Below, piece after piece: positions 1-6,884 of a DNA stretch of 8,592 nt. Made by a program: the position numbers and the translations under genes. Each line of letters starts with the position of its first letter. Positions within the stretch are counted from its first letter, which is position 1. Origin of the DNA: Thermoplasmata archaeon (lineage in GTDB: Archaea > Thermoplasmatota > Thermoplasmata > Lutacidiplasmatales > UBA184); contig JAJZGO010000057.1 of assembly GCA_021798415.1 (NCBI GenBank), positions 1-8,592 of the forward strand, given 5' to 3'. The notes under the pieces were generated by a model, which was not told the DNA's origin, searched no databases, and saw only the letters and a list, made by a program, of their open reading frames with translations.

Positions 1-19
1 CGGCTCGGTGCGACGATCT

Positions 20-2119
20 TCAGGCGGGGCAGCCAGAGGCCGCAGTTCCGGGAAGGAAGGCGAAGACCCACGCGTCGCTCTCGTGGAAGACGACCGAGAA
101 GTCGGGCGAGCTCTCGAGCGGATCGGGCGACAAGGGGGCGTACGAGACCGAGGTCTGTCCCGTGACCAGGACCTCGGTGACTGACAGCGCGAGGAGCGAG
201 CTTCGGGTCCACGGCCGGTAGGTGCCGGACGTGAGGTTCTCCAACACCACGTAGTACGAGAGATTGGCCGGCGAGGGCACCGTCTGGTAGACCAGCCGGA
301 GCTCGGTGAACTCCGGCAGGAACTGTCCCGCCGACCCGGGGGCCACGAAGACCCCGGAGCAGTCGGGAAGGTGGGCGGAGATCCAGACGAGCGCGGCGAC
401 ATCCGCGGGAGTGACGTCGGCGGTCTTCGTGACCTCCTGGTGAAGGAATCCGGGCCCGTCGAGGAGGCTCGCCGCGATCCCGGACGAGAGGGGCGCGATC
501 ACGAGCGCGAGCGCGAGGGCGGCGACAGCGGGGGACCGTCGGCCGGGCCGACGGACCCAACGGCGCGGGCCGAACCTCCCCGAGCCGGACCGGGCGAGCG
601 ATCGGTGGACCGCAGTTCCTGGTGGTCCGGCGTCCCGTGCCTGGAACCACTTCGCCGCGAGAAGGAGGGGAAGCAGGGCGATCACCGAGTAGAGCAGGAA
701 CACGAGCACCGACGACTCGCCGGGGTTCGTGACGACCGTGAGGAACCGGAAGGCGGGACCCGCATACTGGGCGGAGACCTCCGCCGCGGTGACGGTCAGA
801 AGGGCGGCCGTTGCGACCGCGGTCGCACGGTAGAAGTCCTCGGGAAGCAGCGAGAAGGGCCCGGTCCGGCCGCGGGCGAGGACCCAGAGGAGCGCGGCCA
901 ATCCGGCGAGGAGAAGGAGCTCGAGCTCGATGCTGAGGAGAGGGAACGGAGAGACCATCCACTTGAGGGGCCACGGGTAGAACGGCACGAGGTTCCCCTG
1001 CACCGACGCGAGGAACGACCCCGACGGGGGGCTCCACGGTGCGAACGGGCGGGCCCCGGTCTGCGTGAGGACGTAGTACGGATACCCCTCCCAGCGCACG
1101 ACCCCGAAGACGCTCCGGGCGACGAACGCCGCCTCGAACCCGATGATCACAAGGAACCCGAGCGCCCAGCGCCGGACCGTCCCAGCCTCGCGCCGTCCCA
1201 GCACCGCCACGAGAGCCACGAAGACCAGCCAGAGGTCCTCGCCGGCCACGAGGCTCAACGACGTGATCGCCCCGGCGACGGCTCCGAACGCCGCCACGTC
1301 GCGCCAGCGGGCGAAGCCGTGACGCGCGAGACCCGGGAGCCAGCCGAACGCGACGAGGAACAGGGGCAGGGCGAACGCGAAGTCGTACGAGCCGCCCACG
1401 AACAGACGCGGCCAACTGGCGACCGCCGCGAAGAAGCCAGCGAAAAGAAGGCCCACGGTGACGTCCGGGACACCTTGGGCGGCGCCGAGACGGCTTCCCC
1501 AGCAGTACGCGGCGGGCACCGAGAGGGCGAGGAAGAGCGACGGCAAGAGGACCGGCGCCGAAACGATCGGCCAACCGAACAGGAGGACCGGCACGGTCAT
1601 CCACACGGTCGCCCCGAGCGGGTAGATCACCCCGGCCGAACTCACCGGACCGAGCGCCAGCGGAAGGGTGTGGTGCTGGAGCGTGAGGGTGATCCAGAGC
1701 GAGGTCGCGCTGCCGTCGAGGACGTTCGGGAACGCCACGGATCGTATCGGTAGGAGTTCGAAGCAGAGGAGCCCGACCGTCATCGCGAGGAGCGCGACCG
1801 CCGAAGGGGTCGAAGCGAACCGGAGGACGGCGCGCAGGCCCTCGCCGTGATCGAGCACCGACGCGACCGAGTACCCGGCCACGCCGAGAGCGATGAGGGC
1901 CCAGAGCAACGGCGCCCCGAAAATGGGAAGCGGAACGGACCCGAGCACGTACAGGAGCGCCCCGGCGGCGTAGAAGGCGAGGAGCGCGCGCTCGACCGTG
2001 GGCAGGCGGAACCGACGGCCCAGCAGCGCCTCCGCTCCCCGGAGCAGCGTGGCTCCGAGCGGCGTCAGGAGGAGGCCGACGAACGCCACCTCGCCGAGGG
2101 ACACCCAACCGGCGGGCAC
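20..2119 (-). CDS. Polytopic membrane protein, GT-C glycosyltransferase-like
   Basis: A 699-residue integral membrane protein. Roughly a dozen hydrophobic segments fill residues 8-490, a basic arginine-rich loop follows (505-529), a last membrane segment lies at about 530-552, and a soluble C-terminal domain of about 145 residues ends the protein. The layout resembles GT-C-fold polyprenol-sugar-dependent transferases and the related uncharacterised membrane families (DUF6541/PTPS-related type). D135 sits in the first large loop and is followed by H149-H150 and Y166-P167, a D...H...YP pattern seen in such proteins. The C-terminal domain has two sequons (N619, N628), which fits an extracytoplasmic location. 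If this is right, it would move a sugar from a lipid carrier onto a surface protein or lipid; substrate and activity cannot be read from the sequence. The start is GTG at 2119. No ATG, GTG or TTG lies in frame between it and an upstream stop, and a TATA-like element is centred 26 nt upstream, so the mRNA is probably leaderless. The gene appears to be transcribed alone. Confidence 0.8.
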   Translation of the reverse strand: MPAGWVSLGEVAFVGLLLTPLGATLLRGAEALLGRRFRLPTVERALLAFYAAGALLYVLGSVPLPIFGAPLLWALIALGVAGYSVASVLDHGEGLRAVLRFASTPSAVALLAMTVGLLCFELLPIRSVAFPNVLDGSATSLWITLTLQHHTLPLALGPVSSAGVIYPLGATVWMTVPVLLFGWPIVSAPVLLPSLFLALSVPAAYCWGSRLGAAQGVPDVTVGLLFAGFFAAVASWPRLFVGGSYDFAFALPLFLVAFGWLPGLARHGFARWRDVAAFGAVAGAITSLSLVAGEDLWLVFVALVAVLGRREAGTVRRWALGFLVIIGFEAAFVARSVFGVVRWEGYPYYVLTQTGARPFAPWSPPSGSFLASVQGNLVPFYPWPLKWMVSPFPLLSIELELLLLAGLAALLWVLARGRTGPFSLLPEDFYRATAVATAALLTVTAAEVSAQYAGPAFRFLTVVTNPGESSVLVFLLYSVIALLPLLLAAKWFQARDAGPPGTAVHRSLARSGSGRFGPRRWVRRPGRRSPAVAALALALVIAPLSSGIAASLLDGPGFLHQEVTKTADVTPADVAALVWISAHLPDCSGVFVAPGSAGQFLPEFTELRLVYQTVPSPANLSYYVVLENLTSGTYRPWTRSSLLALSVTEVLVTGQTSVSYAPLSPDPLESSPDFSVVFHESDAWVFAFLPGTAASGCPA

Positions 2120-2140
2120 CCCCTCGGGAACTCTCTCACG

Positions 2141-2149
2141 ATATAGAAA
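2141..2149 (-). promoter_or_regulatory. TATA-box candidate for the GT-C-like membrane protein gene
   Basis: The minus strand reads TTTCTATAT, the most AT-rich stretch in this gap. Its centre is 26 nt upstream of the GTG start at 2119, the usual archaeal distance from TATA box to transcription start, so the transcript would begin at or next to the start codon. A second AT-rich patch at 2171-2178 lies too far upstream to be the box for this gene. Confidence 0.6.
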
Positions 2150-2227
2150 CCCTCGTCGGACGCCGGAGCACTATTTTCCGACCGAGGGATCGGCCGACCC
2201 GCGCCCTCGGTCCGGTGCTCCGATGGG

Positions 2228-2773
2228 TCACCTCCGGCGAACGTTCGCAACCTCGATCCACGTCATGGGCGGAGGCTCGATGTCGTCCTGCCACAGGGCG
2301 GCGATGATCTCCCCGAGGTGATGCGCCTGCTCGAACGTCGTCTGGAGCAGGCCGTCCGAGACGACATATCGGCCCGGCATCCAGAACACCTTCACCGGCC
2401 GACGCATCTCGGAGGGTGTCACGTGGGCCAGATAGTCGTTGACCAGGCCCCACACCCGCGCCTCATAGGTCCGGAATCCCCGCCAGTCCTTGGGACGCCG
2501 GACCGGATCGGCGAACAGCCGCTCGAGTTCCGGGTCCGAGCTTCGCCCCGGGAGGACGTAGCCGACCCAGACCTCGTGCACGTTCAGGACGTGCACGAGG
2601 GTCTGGAAGAGCGACTGGTGACCGATCTCACGACGTCGGCGGACGGTCCGCCATGGGAGCCGGCGGACGCGTCGCACGAACCGGTCGAAGAGACGGATGT
2701 TGTAAGCGAAGATCTCCCGGGCCTGCGCCGGGGCGAGAAGCCCGGACGCGGGCCGACGCTTCGGTCGGGGCAT
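2228..2773 (-). CDS. DinB-like (DinB/YfiT superfamily) protein
   Basis: A 181-residue soluble protein predicted to be a four-helix bundle. It has the two sequence marks of the DinB/YfiT superfamily. One is a histidine in the second helix (H61, in LVHVLNVHEVW). The other is a C-terminal H-H-x-G-E-I segment (H151, H152, E155) resembling the common H-E-A-H-H-R-G-Q-I. In that alignment the first family histidine corresponds to E148, so the metal site may be H61, E148 and H152; this is my alignment by eye. Members bind a divalent metal. Some are thiol-dependent transferases (for bacillithiol or mycothiol), but most have no known reaction. The N-terminus is very basic (MPRPKRRP). Length is normal for the family. 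ATG at 2773 is the natural start; the nearest purine-rich Shine-Dalgarno-like site is 12 nt away, longer than usual, and a TATA-like element is centred 37 nt upstream. It lies between two other minus-strand genes with gaps of about 110 nt and is probably transcribed separately. Confidence 0.8.
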   Translation of the reverse strand: MPRPKRRPASGLLAPAQAREIFAYNIRLFDRFVRRVRRLPWRTVRRRREIGHQSLFQTLVHVLNVHEVWVGYVLPGRSSDPELERLFADPVRRPKDWRGFRTYEARVWGLVNDYLAHVTPSEMRRPVKVFWMPGRYVVSDGLLQTTFEQAHHLGEIIAALWQDDIEPPPMTWIEVANVRRR

Positions 2774-2806
2774 GGTTCGCTATCGCCCTCCCCAATCCTC
2801 CCTCGG

Positions 2807-2814
2807 TATTTCTA
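2807..2814 (-). promoter_or_regulatory. TATA-box candidate for the DinB-like gene
   Basis: The minus strand reads TAGAAATA, the only AT-rich run in the gap between the small unknown gene and the DinB-like gene. Its centre is about 37 nt upstream of ATG 2773, which would give a leader of roughly 10-12 nt. Confidence 0.4.
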
Positions 2815-2857
2815 CCCGTCTCGCGGTCGAGGCGCCGCCGCGGCACCGGGGGGCTTC

Positions 2858-2871
2858 CGGGCCGCGGCCCG
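2858..2871. repeat. Perfect 14-bp GC palindrome downstream of the small unknown gene
   Basis: CGGGCCGCGGCCCG is its own reverse complement. It begins 14 nt past the stop of the minus-strand gene ending at 2886. It could fold as a short hairpin at the 3' end of the metallohydrolase operon transcript, but no T-run follows on the minus strand, so a terminator role is doubtful. A chance palindrome is quite possible in DNA this GC-rich. Confidence 0.3.
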
Positions 2872-2885
2872 CGGTCCCGCACCGC

Positions 2886-3203
2886 TCACTCGGGGAGGCC
2901 GAGGGAGTTCCAGGCGGGGTAGCGCACGAACTTCCCTTCGCACACGTTACCGACATACTTCCCCCGGTAGGAGAACTGCATGATCCGCTGGCCCGTCTGG
3001 GCGAGCTTCGCCCAGCGCGAGCCGGTCTCGGGGTTCTGCTCGATCCCTTCGAGGCGGTCCTCGCCGACCGAGAAGCCGACCGCTCGGAGCCGTTGGTTCC
3101 GGGTCCGCGTCACGCGGTAGGTCCGGTCGTCGAGCCGGACCTCCGGGCGGTCCTCGACGAGCACCTGCTGCCAGACGGATACGAGGGTCTCGGCGAGCGT
3201 CAC
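2886..3203 (-). CDS. Small conserved-looking protein of unknown function
   Basis: A 105-residue soluble protein with no signal peptide or membrane segment. I do not recognise a named family. The middle and C-terminal part (I59-EQNPETGSRWAKLAQTG-Q72, then a mixed beta-like stretch KYVGNVCEGKFVRYPAW) resembles short archaeal hypothetical proteins that share an E-Q-N-P...S-R-W-A...L-A...G pattern followed by Q-F; this is from memory and not a search result. The frame stays open upstream to 3359, but GTG at 3203 is the better start. It has a good Shine-Dalgarno site GGAGG 6 nt ahead, and the upstream extension is arginine/proline-rich and overlaps the end of the next gene. It follows the MBL-fold hydrolase gene on the same strand after a 106-nt gap without an AT-rich promoter, so the two are probably co-transcribed. 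The function is unknown. Confidence 0.72.
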   Translation of the reverse strand: MTLAETLVSVWQQVLVEDRPEVRLDDRTYRVTRTRNQRLRAVGFSVGEDRLEGIEQNPETGSRWAKLAQTGQRIMQFSYRGKYVGNVCEGKFVRYPAWNSLGLPE

Positions 3204-3209
3204 TCGTCG

Positions 3210-3214
3210 CCTCC
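3210..3214 (-). promoter_or_regulatory. Shine-Dalgarno site fixing the GTG 3203 start
   Basis: The minus strand reads GGAGG-CGACGA-GTG: a strong Shine-Dalgarno core with 6-nt spacing. It supports a 105-residue product over the longer open frame, and it fits a downstream position in an operon. Confidence 0.65.
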
Positions 3215-3309
3215 GCTCGTGCCTCGGAGTCGACCCGGGTCGCACGACGGGCGGGGTCCCCGGTGCCTCGCGGACCCGGGCGAACCCGACGGGAAGCGTG
3301 TCACGCTCG

Positions 3310-4248
3310 TCAGCTCCCCGCCGGCGTCTGGTCGTAGACCCGCCGAAGATTGTCGCCAAAGAAGTCGGAGAAGTCCCAGGTCGCGAACTCGGGCGGGACC
3401 GGCGTACGCCCGAACTCGTCGCGCGAGACGCCGGAGCGACGCGCGTCGCGCGCGAGCGACCTGAGCTCTCGAAGGTACCTCTGGATCCGCTCGATGTCGC
3501 CTACCCCGCCTAGCGGTCCGTGGCCGGGGAGCGCCTTTTCCGGTCGGAGGGCGAGCACCTTATCGAGGATCTCAAGAAAGCTCGCCGCGTCGCCGTCGCC
3601 CACTCCGGGGTGGAACCCCACCGAAAGGAGGTCGCCGAGGAACGCGATACGCTCGTCGGCCAGGTAGGCGATCACGTCGCTCGGGGAGTGGCCGCCCCCG
3701 TAGCTGAGGACCTCGAGCTCTCGCTTCGGACCGCGGAGGACGAGTCGGTCGTCGACGAACATGTCGGGAGCCGGGACGAGCGTTCCGCGAGGCGTTGCGA
3801 GGATCCCTTCGAACCACCCCTCGAAGACCACCCGCTCGCGGGGACGGAGGGCCCAAGTCCCGTTCCGCAGCCGTTCGAGCTCCGCCGGCACCTCCGCCCG
3901 GTCGCTCTCGATCGCGCGCACGGCTCGCTCCTCGATCAGTTCGCGCACTTTGCGCGTGGAGACGATCCGGACCGAGGGGAACGAGACGTTCCCTCGGACG
4001 TGGTCGCCGTGGTAGTGGCTGTTGATGAGGTAGGCGACCCGGTGCCCCGTCAGGCGCTCGGCCGCCCGCCGGAGGTCGGCGCCCGCTTGGGGCGTCAGCA
4101 TGGAGTCGAAGACGGCCGCGCTGTCGCCGAGGTCGACGATCGCGCTGTTGCATAAGCCGAACCCCGCGTCGGTCGCGATCGCCGCGTACACCCCGTCCGC
4201 CACCCCGTGGATCGTGAAGTGGGGGGAGAGGACCGTACCCTCCGGCAC
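3310..4248 (-). CDS. MBL-fold metallo-hydrolase
   Basis: A 312-residue cytoplasmic protein of the metallo-beta-lactamase fold. The metal ligands are all present: H78-x-H80-x-D82-H83 in INSHYHGDH, H187 in YGGGHSPSD, D206 in FLGDLL, and H243 in PGHGPLG. These would bind two metal ions, usually zinc, and hydrolyse an ester, thioester, amide or phosphoester-type substrate; the substrate cannot be deduced. The GGHSPSD and PGHG spacing is that of the broad group including SoxH-like and quinoprotein-relay metallohydrolases. No secretion signal is seen. The frame is open back to a GTG at 4344, but those 32 extra residues are a basic, proline-rich tract with no fold character. A TATA-like element centred about 28 nt upstream of GTG 4248 makes this the likely leaderless start. 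It is divergent from the zinc-ribbon gene and probably forms an operon with the small gene ending at 2886. Confidence 0.88.
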   Translation of the reverse strand: MPEGTVLSPHFTIHGVADGVYAAIATDAGFGLCNSAIVDLGDSAAVFDSMLTPQAGADLRRAAERLTGHRVAYLINSHYHGDHVRGNVSFPSVRIVSTRKVRELIEERAVRAIESDRAEVPAELERLRNGTWALRPRERVVFEGWFEGILATPRGTLVPAPDMFVDDRLVLRGPKRELEVLSYGGGHSPSDVIAYLADERIAFLGDLLSVGFHPGVGDGDAASFLEILDKVLALRPEKALPGHGPLGGVGDIERIQRYLRELRSLARDARRSGVSRDEFGRTPVPPEFATWDFSDFFGDNLRRVYDQTPAGS

Positions 4249-4271
4249 GACCTCAGGGACGCGAGGGCGCC

Positions 4272-4282
4272 AGATAGACTTT
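4272..4282 (-). promoter_or_regulatory. TATA-box candidate for the MBL-fold hydrolase gene
   Basis: The minus strand reads AAAGTCTATCT, centred about 28 nt upstream of GTG 4248. It lies inside the longer open frame, which argues that the frame upstream of 4248 is not translated. The mRNA would be leaderless or nearly so. Confidence 0.45.
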
Positions 4283-4406
4283 GACCTCGGAGAGGGGAGG
4301 TGATCGCCCTCCCGTTTGGAACGGCGACCCCGAGGACGCTCCACGGCACCGCAGCGGTCGCAGCCCCCGGACCCGCCGCGACGTGCTCGTCGCGGTGGGC
4401 GGACGA

Positions 4407-4417
4407 CTTATGCGATA
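4407..4417 (+). promoter_or_regulatory. TATA-box candidate for the zinc-ribbon gene
   Basis: The plus strand reads CTTATGCGATA. Transcription about 26 nt downstream would start near 4437, after the GTG at 4425, which favours ATG 4452 as the real start with a leader of about 15 nt. The CTTAT core lies at nearly the same distance from its start codon as the CTTAT element of the phosphoesterase gene (first A at -42 and -40). Confidence 0.45.
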
Positions 4418-4451
4418 GGGGGCCGTGGACCGACCCGCAGACCGCTCCCGT

Positions 4452-4913
4452 ATGGTCGATGATGCGCCTCTCCCGGACTTCCGAGCCCCGATACCGGTAC
4501 GCGAAGCGAGGCTGCCCGAACCGCCGCCCCCTCCGGACCGCTGTCCGTACTGCCACTCGCTGATCACGATCGGCGCGTCCGTCTGCTACGCGTGCGGTCG
4601 ACGGTTGCGGGACGACCCGCCTCGGACCCCCATCCTTGACGCCCCTTGGACCCCGACGAACTGTCCCCGCTGCGGACGGCCGATGGTACCGGGCCGCCTC
4701 GCGGGGTCGGACGGCGAAGGCGGTCCCTGGGACCGTGTCGTGCTCGAGTACTTTCCGGTCTCGGGGTCCGACGGCGCCGCGGGGCCGATGAACGACGTGA
4801 TCGTCGCCCGGCCGCTCGGTCGCAAGGTCCTCAAGGACCGGACAAAGTGGCCGCTGTGGCACTGGTGTGGGTCGTGTCGGCTCCTCCATTACCCCGAGCC
4901 GGGCCCCCGTTAG
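4452..4913 (+). CDS. Double zinc-ribbon protein
   Basis: A 153-residue soluble protein with two likely zinc-binding modules. The first is compact: C31-P-Y-C34 and C45-Y-A-C48, a CxxC-x10-CxxC ribbon. The second is split: C71-P-R-C74 near the start of a long domain and C139-G-S-C142 at its end, with about 64 residues between. The first half of that spacer is glycine-rich and the second half ends in a basic, tryptophan-rich segment. A proline-rich linker (residues 22-29) precedes the first ribbon. Such proteins may bind nucleic acid or act as structural metal proteins; no specific role can be assigned. The start is uncertain: a GTG at 4425 would add nine residues, but the candidate promoter places transcription start near 4437, so ATG 4452 is preferred. 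There is no clear Shine-Dalgarno site. It is divergent from the MBL-fold hydrolase gene and upstream of the secreted phosphoesterase, which has its own promoter candidate. Confidence 0.78.
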   Translation: MVDDAPLPDFRAPIPVREARLPEPPPPPDRCPYCHSLITIGASVCYACGRRLRDDPPRTPILDAPWTPTNCPRCGRPMVPGRLAGSDGEGGPWDRVVLEYFPVSGSDGAAGPMNDVIVARPLGRKVLKDRTKWPLWHWCGSCRLLHYPEPGPR

Positions 4914-5121
4914 GGGCCGCGCCCGGCTTCACTGTCGTCCACGGTAGATCCGCCCGGCGCCCGGGTCGCTCCGTCTCGGCCGTCTCCCCCGACCGGACGC
5001 ACGCGTGGTCCTTCCGGAACGACCTCACCGATCGTCACCGCCCTCGACGGTGGCCCCTGCGGAGGAGGACCGCAAGTTCTTATTCGGGCGCACGGTACGG
5101 CGGTTTACCCCGTTCGCTTCG
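4914..5121. other. Intergenic region before the secreted phosphoesterase gene
   Basis: Between the zinc-ribbon stop and the phosphoesterase ATG I see no gene. The only distinct element is the TATA-like site at 5077-5085. The phosphoesterase frame is open upstream to 5005, but the added residues are arginine/proline-rich and would place 39 charged residues ahead of the signal peptide. Confidence 0.5.
5077..5085 (+). promoter_or_regulatory. TATA-box candidate for the secreted phosphoesterase gene
   Basis: The plus strand reads TTCTTATTC in otherwise GC-rich DNA. The first A of CTTAT is 40 nt upstream of ATG 5122; transcription start near 5108 would leave a leader of about 14 nt. It supports ATG 5122 and excludes the ATG at 5005 that opens the longer frame. 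Confidence 0.55.
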
Positions 5122-6645
5122 ATGTCGGCTGAGGTACCGTTCGGCCCAGTGATCCTGGCCGCGGTGCTCCTGCTGGTTTCCTCCACGGGATTCGCCGTCG
5201 CCGTTCCGGCCCCGTCGTCGACAGTCCCCTGCTCGTCGATGCCGTCGTCGTTCATGGTGGCGTTCTGCACGCACATCCAGCACGTCGTCTTCGTCGTGAT
5301 GGAGAACCACGCCTACGACAACTACTTCGGCACATACTGCACCTCGGCGAGTCCCTACTGCAACGGCACGGCCCGGGGCATCACCCCCGGGGCGTGCGTG
5401 TTCGAGACCGGCTACGCTGGCACCGGATATCCCGCGGGGTCGTGCAAGAAGGGCTACGTCAATCTCTGGGCGTTCGGGCCGAAGAACCTCACCACGGTGA
5501 ACCTCAACCACAACCAGATCAGTTCGGTCCTCTCGATCTGCGGCACGACGTCGAACCCGTCGTGCCTCTCGAATCCGCCCGCCATGGACGGGTTCTGGCA
5601 AGCCGAGGGAGCGAAGTACACGACGTTCGGTCACTACACCGGCTCGACGCTCCCGCTCTACTGGGACATCGCGCAGGAGTTCGGTATCGGGGACAACATC
5701 TTCTCCTCCGACCCGTCGTACTCCCTCCCGAACCACTGGTTCATGATCGCCGGGCAGGCACCGGCCCGAGCCCAGTACTTTCTGCTCACGAACGCCCAGA
5801 AGCAGCAGTACCTCCACCAAGCGAACCTCACCCGGACGTTCCAAGACCTCCTCAACGCAACGCCCTCCGTCTCCTGGAAGTACTACGACTGGTCGCTCGC
5901 GAACTATCGAACGGCGATCTCGGGCGCCCAGAGCAATGCCTACGGCAAGGGCTCCGCGTACTCGTACTGGAACCCCATGGCCGCCCGCGCCGAGACCTAC
6001 AGCCACTGGTACTCGAGCCACTTCGTGAACCGCACCCCACAGTTCTTCACCGACCTGACGCAAGGTCCCGGGCCGGGCCTCGGGCTTCCGAACGTCTCGT
6101 GGGTCATCCCCGACCAGGCGTTCTCGGACCACCCGGGAGCCAACCTGACCCAGGGCGAGGCGTTCGTCGCGAACGTCCTCGACGCCATCGAGCAATCCCG
6201 CTACTGGGACTCGACGGCCGTGTTCCTGACCTGGGACGACTACGGGGGGTTCTACGATGGGGTCGGGCCCCCGAAACTTTCCGGGCTGAATCCCCTCGGC
6301 CTGTCGTTCCGGGTCCCGTTCCTCGTCATCAGCCCGTACACCCCCCGCGGTTCGGTCAGCCATCAGCTCGGCTACTTCGACTCGGTCCTGCGGATGATGG
6401 AGGAGCGCTGGGGGATGGGGTGCATTGTCCCCTCGCGGCCCACCCAGGACTGCGGGGCCCCGATCCTCTCGAGCTTCTTCGACTTCCAGAACCTTACGAG
6501 CCCGAGGGCCCCGTGCCTCTTCCCGACCTCGGCGAGCTTAGCGACCTACCCGATGGCGTGCCCGGCACCGTCCGTCTCCGTGACGATCGACTCGACCCCT
6601 TGGACGGGGAGCGACCAGGGCCTCGCGGCCGACCAGGCCGATTGA
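5122..6645 (+). CDS. Secreted acid phosphatase/phospholipase C-type phosphoesterase
   Basis: A 507-residue exported enzyme of the phosphoesterase family (Pfam PF04185) that includes Francisella AcpA and bacterial phospholipases C. A hydrophobic segment at residues 7-28 is the signal peptide or N-terminal anchor. Catalytic landmarks are E61-N62 in VVMENHAYDNYFG (metal and substrate site), S201 in PSYSLPNHW (position of the family Ser/Thr nucleophile), H337 in FSDHP, and D372-D373 in TWDDYGG, followed by the conserved core strand VPFLVISPY (398-406). All expected sites are present, so the enzyme is probably active on phosphomonoesters or phospholipid-like diesters. The mature part has 12 cysteines and eight N-X-S/T sequons (N81, 122, 235, 245, 303, 324, 341, 457), fitting an extracellular, disulfide-bonded glycoprotein. 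There is no cell-wall anchor at the C-terminus. ATG 5122 is chosen because it begins directly before the signal peptide and fits the TATA spacing. It is probably transcribed alone and may serve phosphate scavenging, which is inference. Confidence 0.9.
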   Translation: MSAEVPFGPVILAAVLLLVSSTGFAVAVPAPSSTVPCSSMPSSFMVAFCTHIQHVVFVVMENHAYDNYFGTYCTSASPYCNGTARGITPGACVFETGYAGTGYPAGSCKKGYVNLWAFGPKNLTTVNLNHNQISSVLSICGTTSNPSCLSNPPAMDGFWQAEGAKYTTFGHYTGSTLPLYWDIAQEFGIGDNIFSSDPSYSLPNHWFMIAGQAPARAQYFLLTNAQKQQYLHQANLTRTFQDLLNATPSVSWKYYDWSLANYRTAISGAQSNAYGKGSAYSYWNPMAARAETYSHWYSSHFVNRTPQFFTDLTQGPGPGLGLPNVSWVIPDQAFSDHPGANLTQGEAFVANVLDAIEQSRYWDSTAVFLTWDDYGGFYDGVGPPKLSGLNPLGLSFRVPFLVISPYTPRGSVSHQLGYFDSVLRMMEERWGMGCIVPSRPTQDCGAPILSSFFDFQNLTSPRAPCLFPTSASLATYPMACPAPSVSVTIDSTPWTGSDQGLAADQAD

Positions 6646-6719
6646 CGGCGCGTCCCGGCGGGCCGACCGGAGGGTCCGACACCATCCGCCGACACCGGAC
6701 CCGCGATAGCCGCCCCGAC

Positions 6720-6884
6720 CACCTCGAGTACGAGGCCTGGTTCGACGACCCGTCCAGAGAGCAGTCGCGGCTCCTGTGCCCGTACGACCTTCGGACGCTG
6801 CCGGTCGAGCTGGCACTCCCGGAGCTCGAAGCCCACCACTCGCACGTATCCCTCTCGAACTCAACGGATCCGGCCGCACGCCCC
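6720..6884 (+). pseudogene. Remnant of a MEDS-domain protein, C-terminal part
   Basis: In the plus-strand frame starting at 6720, a 55-residue stretch reads like the end of a MEDS domain (methanogen/methylotroph DcmR sensory domain): HLEYEAWFDD, then LLCPYDLRTLP, then LEAHHSHVSL. MEDS proteins carry this E...LCxYD...H-x-x-V arrangement near the C-terminus of a RecA-like fold; the match is my recognition and not a search result. The N-terminal two thirds are absent, because the phosphoesterase gene occupies the DNA just upstream in another frame. No usable start is seen. A TTG overlaps the phosphoesterase stop (6642), and a GGAGGG at 6669-6674 is followed 9 nt later by ATC, not ATG. No stop codon follows, and the frame runs on into antisense sequence. 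Third codon positions loosen towards the end (GCA, GAA, GTA, TCA, GAT, ACT), unlike neighbouring genes. All this suggests a decaying fragment. A short translated gene cannot be excluded. Confidence 0.45.

Noticed and set aside
371..1753. A plus-strand open frame of 460 codons antisense to the GT-C-like membrane protein
   Set aside because: Its composition is extremely charged (Arg, Glu, Asp, Gly), typical of the antisense of a hydrophobic GC-rich gene, and it has no promoter, ribosome site or domain.
2858..2871. The GC palindrome as an intrinsic terminator
   Set aside because: It has no T-run on the transcribed side, and archaeal termination depends mainly on T-rich stretches. It is kept only as a palindrome.
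3204..3359. N-terminal extension of the small unknown protein up to 3359
   Set aside because: It overlaps the end of the MBL-fold hydrolase gene and is low-complexity basic sequence; GTG 3203 has a strong Shine-Dalgarno site.
5080..6363. A minus-strand open frame of 427 codons antisense to the phosphoesterase
   Set aside because: It is a shadow of a gene with full catalytic motifs and contains no recognisable domain or start signal.
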